Assembly: GCA_014898425.1 (NCBI GenBank)
Contig: RCSZ01000002.1
Span: 2,728,001 to 2,792,000, forward strand
Origin: Botryotinia globosa
Lineage: Eukaryota > Ascomycota > Leotiomycetes > Helotiales > Sclerotiniaceae
Reading direction: 5' to 3'
Length of the DNA: 64,000 nucleotides
A program made the translations under genes and the position numbers. The number at the start of each line of letters is the position of its first letter. Position 1 is the first letter of the stretch. This document shows, piece after piece, positions 60,635 through 64,000 of the stretch. The notes under the pieces are model-generated. The model searched no databases. It was not told the DNA's origin and worked only from the letters and a program-made list of their open reading frames with translations.

Positions 60635-62080
60635 ATGCCACTTCTCGCTCTTTCCAACGAGCTTCTCCATGCGATCATCGAATTCTGTGAGTTTAGTGGT
60701 GTACGCGAGCTCTGCAAGACTTGCCATCAGCTCAACACAGTTGCTACGCCTCATTTGTATTCTACAATCACCTTCTATGACAATACTGAAGACGCTTGTC
60801 CAAAAGATCCTTCCCACTACCACTTCCTTCGCACTATAGTCCATCGCCCTGACCTTGCGAAATTCCCAAGAATCTTCCATTGCGTGTGGTTACTTCGTGC
60901 ACACCTCGAATCGACCCGGAGACTCTTCTGTCGCAATATAGATGATAGATCCGATCCCGCTACCAGCCTAAGGGATCTCATTAGGATCAAGATTAATGAG
61001 GCCAGCGCCAGCAAGGAACACGCAAAGCTTTGGCAAGCAGCTATCTTTGGATTGGGGGATAGCAGGGCACCGGGTAGTGACGGTATTATGGCACTCATTG
61101 TCTGTCTTCTTCCCAATCTGAAGGAGATTCATATGTCCGAGGGAAATTTTAAGCGTGGTGGAGATGTAGGTACTATTATTGACCCTACTGCAGAGTTCTT
61201 CGCCCCTATGTTTGCACACGCAGTAGCACTTCAGACAAAGCAGAGAGAATCGGAAAACGAAATCTCGCCATATTCTATGTCTAAATTGGCCTCCATGTCA
61301 ATAAAGAACCTTTCGCGTGCTAATATACCACTTTCAAAAGTTCTGCATCGTCTTGAACTGCCATCACTCAAAAAGTTCGTCGCTCAACATGCCATCGATC
61401 CTCCCAACGGAATTCCCATCAGCATTCCTGAAACATTTACCTCTGGAGTCCAGGACCTGCGATTTGAGCGTAGTTCCTTCGACTCTGAAAATTTGAGAAG
61501 ACTCCTGAGCGCCTGTCCATCACTTTGCAGGTTTGCGTTAGAGTACAGCTCCAGAATTCCGTTTTGTTCCACGGAGATGGTTGCAGGTTTGATGGCCAGT
61601 AAGGAGACACTCAAATTCATTGAAGCTAGAATGGCAAGTGAATTCATACGCCCCCATTTCATTCTTACTGGATCCTTCGGTCGACCCGGTTCATTTGCAG
61701 ACTTCCCAAGATTAAAGGAGATTGTTGCGACTGCTGGAGTTATCCTTGATGACTCAACAAACAAAAATACATCTGCAGAGAAGCGTAGTGATGAGGATAC
61801 TGACGCTGATCACATAAGATCCTTTTTACAGCGCATCCCTCGAAGTCTCCAAAGACTCACATTGAAAGACTGCTACGCGTTTGATAGCACGACATTTGCG
61901 GCAGTGCTGGCATTAGTCAGAGAGAAGGAAAGATATGCTCCAAATCTCAAGTACATCAGCTTGACGTGGCTCGGTATTCATCCTTCAGAGTATCGTCCGA
62001 GCAAATATGATTTGATCAACGCATGCAAGGAAGGAGGAATTGAATTAGCATTACGTTTCAAGCATTACTATTTTCGTTAG
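60635..62080 (+). CDS. F-box protein
   Basis: Seen: one exon, 481 residues. An N-terminal F-box-like motif MPLLALSNELLHAIIEF…LCKTCHQLNTVATPHLYSTITF (residues ~1-45) matches the fungal type, with a leucine-rich-like body. Repeating strand-turn-helix units end the protein: LPNLKEIHMS, LRFERSSFDSENLRRLLSACPSL, SLQRLTLKDC and APNLKYISLTWLG. Known: such proteins recruit targets to SCF ligases through Skp1. Substrate unknown. No introns; the start is the first ATG after the CT-rich leader. Confidence 0.85.
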   Translation: MPLLALSNELLHAIIEFCEFSGVRELCKTCHQLNTVATPHLYSTITFYDNTEDACPKDPSHYHFLRTIVHRPDLAKFPRIFHCVWLLRAHLESTRRLFCRNIDDRSDPATSLRDLIRIKINEASASKEHAKLWQAAIFGLGDSRAPGSDGIMALIVCLLPNLKEIHMSEGNFKRGGDVGTIIDPTAEFFAPMFAHAVALQTKQRESENEISPYSMSKLASMSIKNLSRANIPLSKVLHRLELPSLKKFVAQHAIDPPNGIPISIPETFTSGVQDLRFERSSFDSENLRRLLSACPSLCRFALEYSSRIPFCSTEMVAGLMASKETLKFIEARMASEFIRPHFILTGSFGRPGSFADFPRLKEIVATAGVILDDSTNKNTSAEKRSDEDTDADHIRSFLQRIPRSLQRLTLKDCYAFDSTTFAAVLALVREKERYAPNLKYISLTWLGIHPSEYRPSKYDLINACKEGGIELALRFKHYYFR

Positions 62081-62715
62081 GTAATCAATAAATTGTCAGG
62101 GAGCTACATACGGTGTTTGCATCTTCCTCGCAATACAATGTCCATTTGTCAATGGCATCAGTAGAGATAGATGAAAGTTTAGCTTACGGAATCTCTTCAT
62201 CAATCTTGAATAAACGCAAAGGACTCTTGACTGGTAGGATCCTTTCAAGGTCTTATGTACGTTAATTAAAAACACAATAAAATCAATTGTCAAAACTTCA
62301 GCAATGAAAATCTCATACATTATCTTATCTGTGATTGTACCATAAGCTTCCCGTTGTTGAAACATCTTTTGGCCGCCCTTTCGCGACCGCTACTTTGACG
62401 GAAAGCTAGGTAACTGGATCGTGGGTGGCCTTTCACTTAAATGAGAGTATGAGTCTCTGCTAGAGTTATAGCTTCTTCTATTATCTGTATAAATTGTTTT
62501 CTCTTCACAAACTTTTCTACCCTATTATTAGAATAGAGAATCTCTGTTTATGTACAATTTCACATGACCTCGAGTCTAGACCAGCAATTATATCAAGCCT
62601 CGGTTCATGCCCCGCATTACGCTAATTCCCCATAGCCTCCACATGTTTTTGTAATCCGATAAAAACAACTTCCTAGAATACTCAGATCACGCTCTGTTGA
62701 AATTGTCCCAAAGAA
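62081..62715. other. Intergenic region
   Basis: About 635 bases between the F-box stop and the acyl-CoA dehydrogenase start. A minus-strand frame at 62096-62365 has no motif and no upstream partner, so it is not called. Confidence 0.4.
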
Positions 62716-64000
62716 ATGTCTTCCTCGGTTCCAATTCCCTTCTCTGAGCCTCCTTGGCTCATGGGTTTACCATCTCCTTATTACAATGCTTCACATCGCA
62801 AATGGCAAAAAACATGTCAAGCGCTTGTTTCCGAACTACTGGGTGAAGCAGGTGATTGGGAAAAAGAGGGTGATGTACCCGGTACATACTTCTCGTTGAT
62901 CTAATATGAAATCACACATTTCAAATATAAACCTTTAATTAAAAGCCAATGCTAACCAACACATCCAGTCAATCTCTACAAAAAGTTCGCCAGCGCCAAC
63001 TTCCTCATCCCCAATCTTCCTTCTCCTCTTCCAGTAGAATGGCTCAAGAAAATCGGTATCACGCATCTCCCCGGTGATCTCCCCGTCGAAGAATTCGACT
63101 ACATGCACACCCTAATCTTCACGGATGAAATGCATCGTTCTGGGTCTCTGGGGCCCTCCGGCGCCATAACCACCGGATTCGCCTTCGGGGTTCCCCCTAT
63201 CTTAAAATTCGGCTCTCAAGCCCTGCAAGCCCGTTTCCTCCCCGATCTGCTCAGCGGGAAAAAAAGAATTTGTATCGCCATCACCGAGCCCGGTGCCGGA
63301 AGCGACGTCAGCGCTATTGAAACCACTGCGCGCAAAAGTGATGATGGGACGGAATGGATCGTTGACGGGACCAAAAAATGGATCACCAATGGTCTCTGGT
63401 CTGATTACGCTACCATGGCTGTGAGGACGGGTGGGCCGGGCCCAGGAGGTCTCTCGCTTCTCGTTGTACCTCTGCTCCAGCATCCGGGGGTGACGATGCG
63501 CAGGATCAAAGTGGGCGGACAGACGGCCGCAGGGACGACTTTTATCGAGCTGGATAACGTGCGGGTGCCACGGGAGAATCTGATTGGAAGCGAAGGAGCG
63601 GGCATGAAATACATCATGCAGAATTTCAACCACGAGCGGCTGAGCATCTCGATTTCGGTGAATCGGATTGCGCGCACGGCGCTGAGTCACGCGTTTGCAT
63701 ACGTGATGAAGCGGCACGCGTTTGGGAAACCGCTGATGGAGCAACCGGTGGTGCGCAATCGCTTGGCGCGATGCGGTGCAGAGCTTGAGAGTCATTGGGC
63801 GTGGATCGAAGGGTTTACGTGGATGATGACGCAGCTGGGAGAGGCGGATGCGAATCGCGAGTTGGGCGGCTTGACGGCGTTGGCGAAGGCAAAGGCGGGG
63901 ATGGTGTTGGAAAGTTGTGCGTCGACGGCGGTGTTGCTTTTCGGGGGGAATGGGTATACGAAGAGTGGGATGGGGGAGGTGGTGGAACGTTTGTTATTCC
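62716..64000 (+). CDS. Acyl-CoA dehydrogenase, cut by the right edge
   Basis: Seen: exon 62716-62881 (MSSSVPIPFSEPPWLMGLP…), an 87-nt GT-AG intron, and exon 62969 to the window end. Landmarks: the ITEPGAGSD flavin/substrate-binding motif, WIVDGTKKWITNG, MQNFNHERLSISISVNRIARTAL, AFGKPLMEQPVVRNRLA, and a C-terminal domain beginning LGGLTALAKAKAGMVLE. Known: these FAD enzymes oxidise acyl-CoA thioesters in mitochondrial or peroxisomal beta-oxidation. The N-terminus has no clear presequence and the acyl chain specificity is unknown. Exon 2 after about 63200 is markedly GC-richer than the surrounding sequence, so codon use differs from exon 1. The C-terminus is outside the window. Confidence 0.92.

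Noticed and set aside
62096..62365. Minus-strand ORF after the F-box gene
   Set aside because: No motif, no promoter-side partner exon, AT-rich spacer composition.

Overview
This window is typical filamentous-ascomycete nuclear DNA. Evidence: many short GT-AG introns (mostly 45-90 nt, several with CTAAC- or CTGAC-like branch sites), ascomycete-type protein families, AT-leaning spacers, and recurrent TACCTACCTAGGTA-type spacer repeats. The style suggests a Leotiomycete (Helotiales/Sclerotiniaceae-like) plant-associated fungus, but that placement is inferred from memory of gene style and was not searched. About 21 protein-coding loci can be supported. Most are multi-exon and were reassembled by hand from splice sites and reading phase.

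Left part (1-6.2 kb): two divergently transcribed UstYa-like (DUF3328) oxidase genes, a family tied to fungal RiPP and other secondary metabolism. One is cut by the left edge and has a one-base phase break. Next come weak or degenerate ORFs and a secreted or membrane DUF7137-type protein. From 6.7 to 20.7 kb lie housekeeping genes: a CDK11/PITSLRE-like kinase, the mitochondrial complex I assembly methyltransferase NDUFAF7/MidA, a divergent pair encoding the two halves of a Tm-1-like protein (TIM-barrel and UPF0261), a small unknown protein, an eight-exon Nrd1/Mrn1-like RNA-binding protein with a 10-nt microexon, and a Golgi pH regulator/GPR89-like channel.

Middle part (21-40 kb): a decayed stretch holds an alpha/beta-hydrolase pseudogene and a probable LINE-type reverse-transcriptase relic. 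It is followed by the mitochondrial m-AAA protease (Afg3/Yta12), a Zn2Cys6 transcription factor, a Ser/Thr-rich single-pass membrane protein, 3 kb of simple-repeat-rich spacer, and a DUF676-like serine hydrolase with a charged C-terminal coiled coil.

Right part (40-64 kb): a Bor1-type borate exporter, a multiply broken NLR-type (NB-ARC/TPR) pseudogene, a catalase that stops before its C-terminal helical domain at the border of an AT-rich degenerate block, ARL1 and ribosomal protein eL39 sharing a divergent promoter, SKP1, the GPI mannosyltransferase Smp3, an F-box protein, and an acyl-CoA dehydrogenase cut by the right edge. SKP1 and the F-box protein belong to the same ubiquitin-ligase pathway, but nothing shows that their proximity is functional. 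I found no CRISPR array, rRNA gene or convincing tRNA gene. The most notable loci are the UstYa pair, the split Tm-1 pair, and the truncated-catalase/NLR-pseudogene block.
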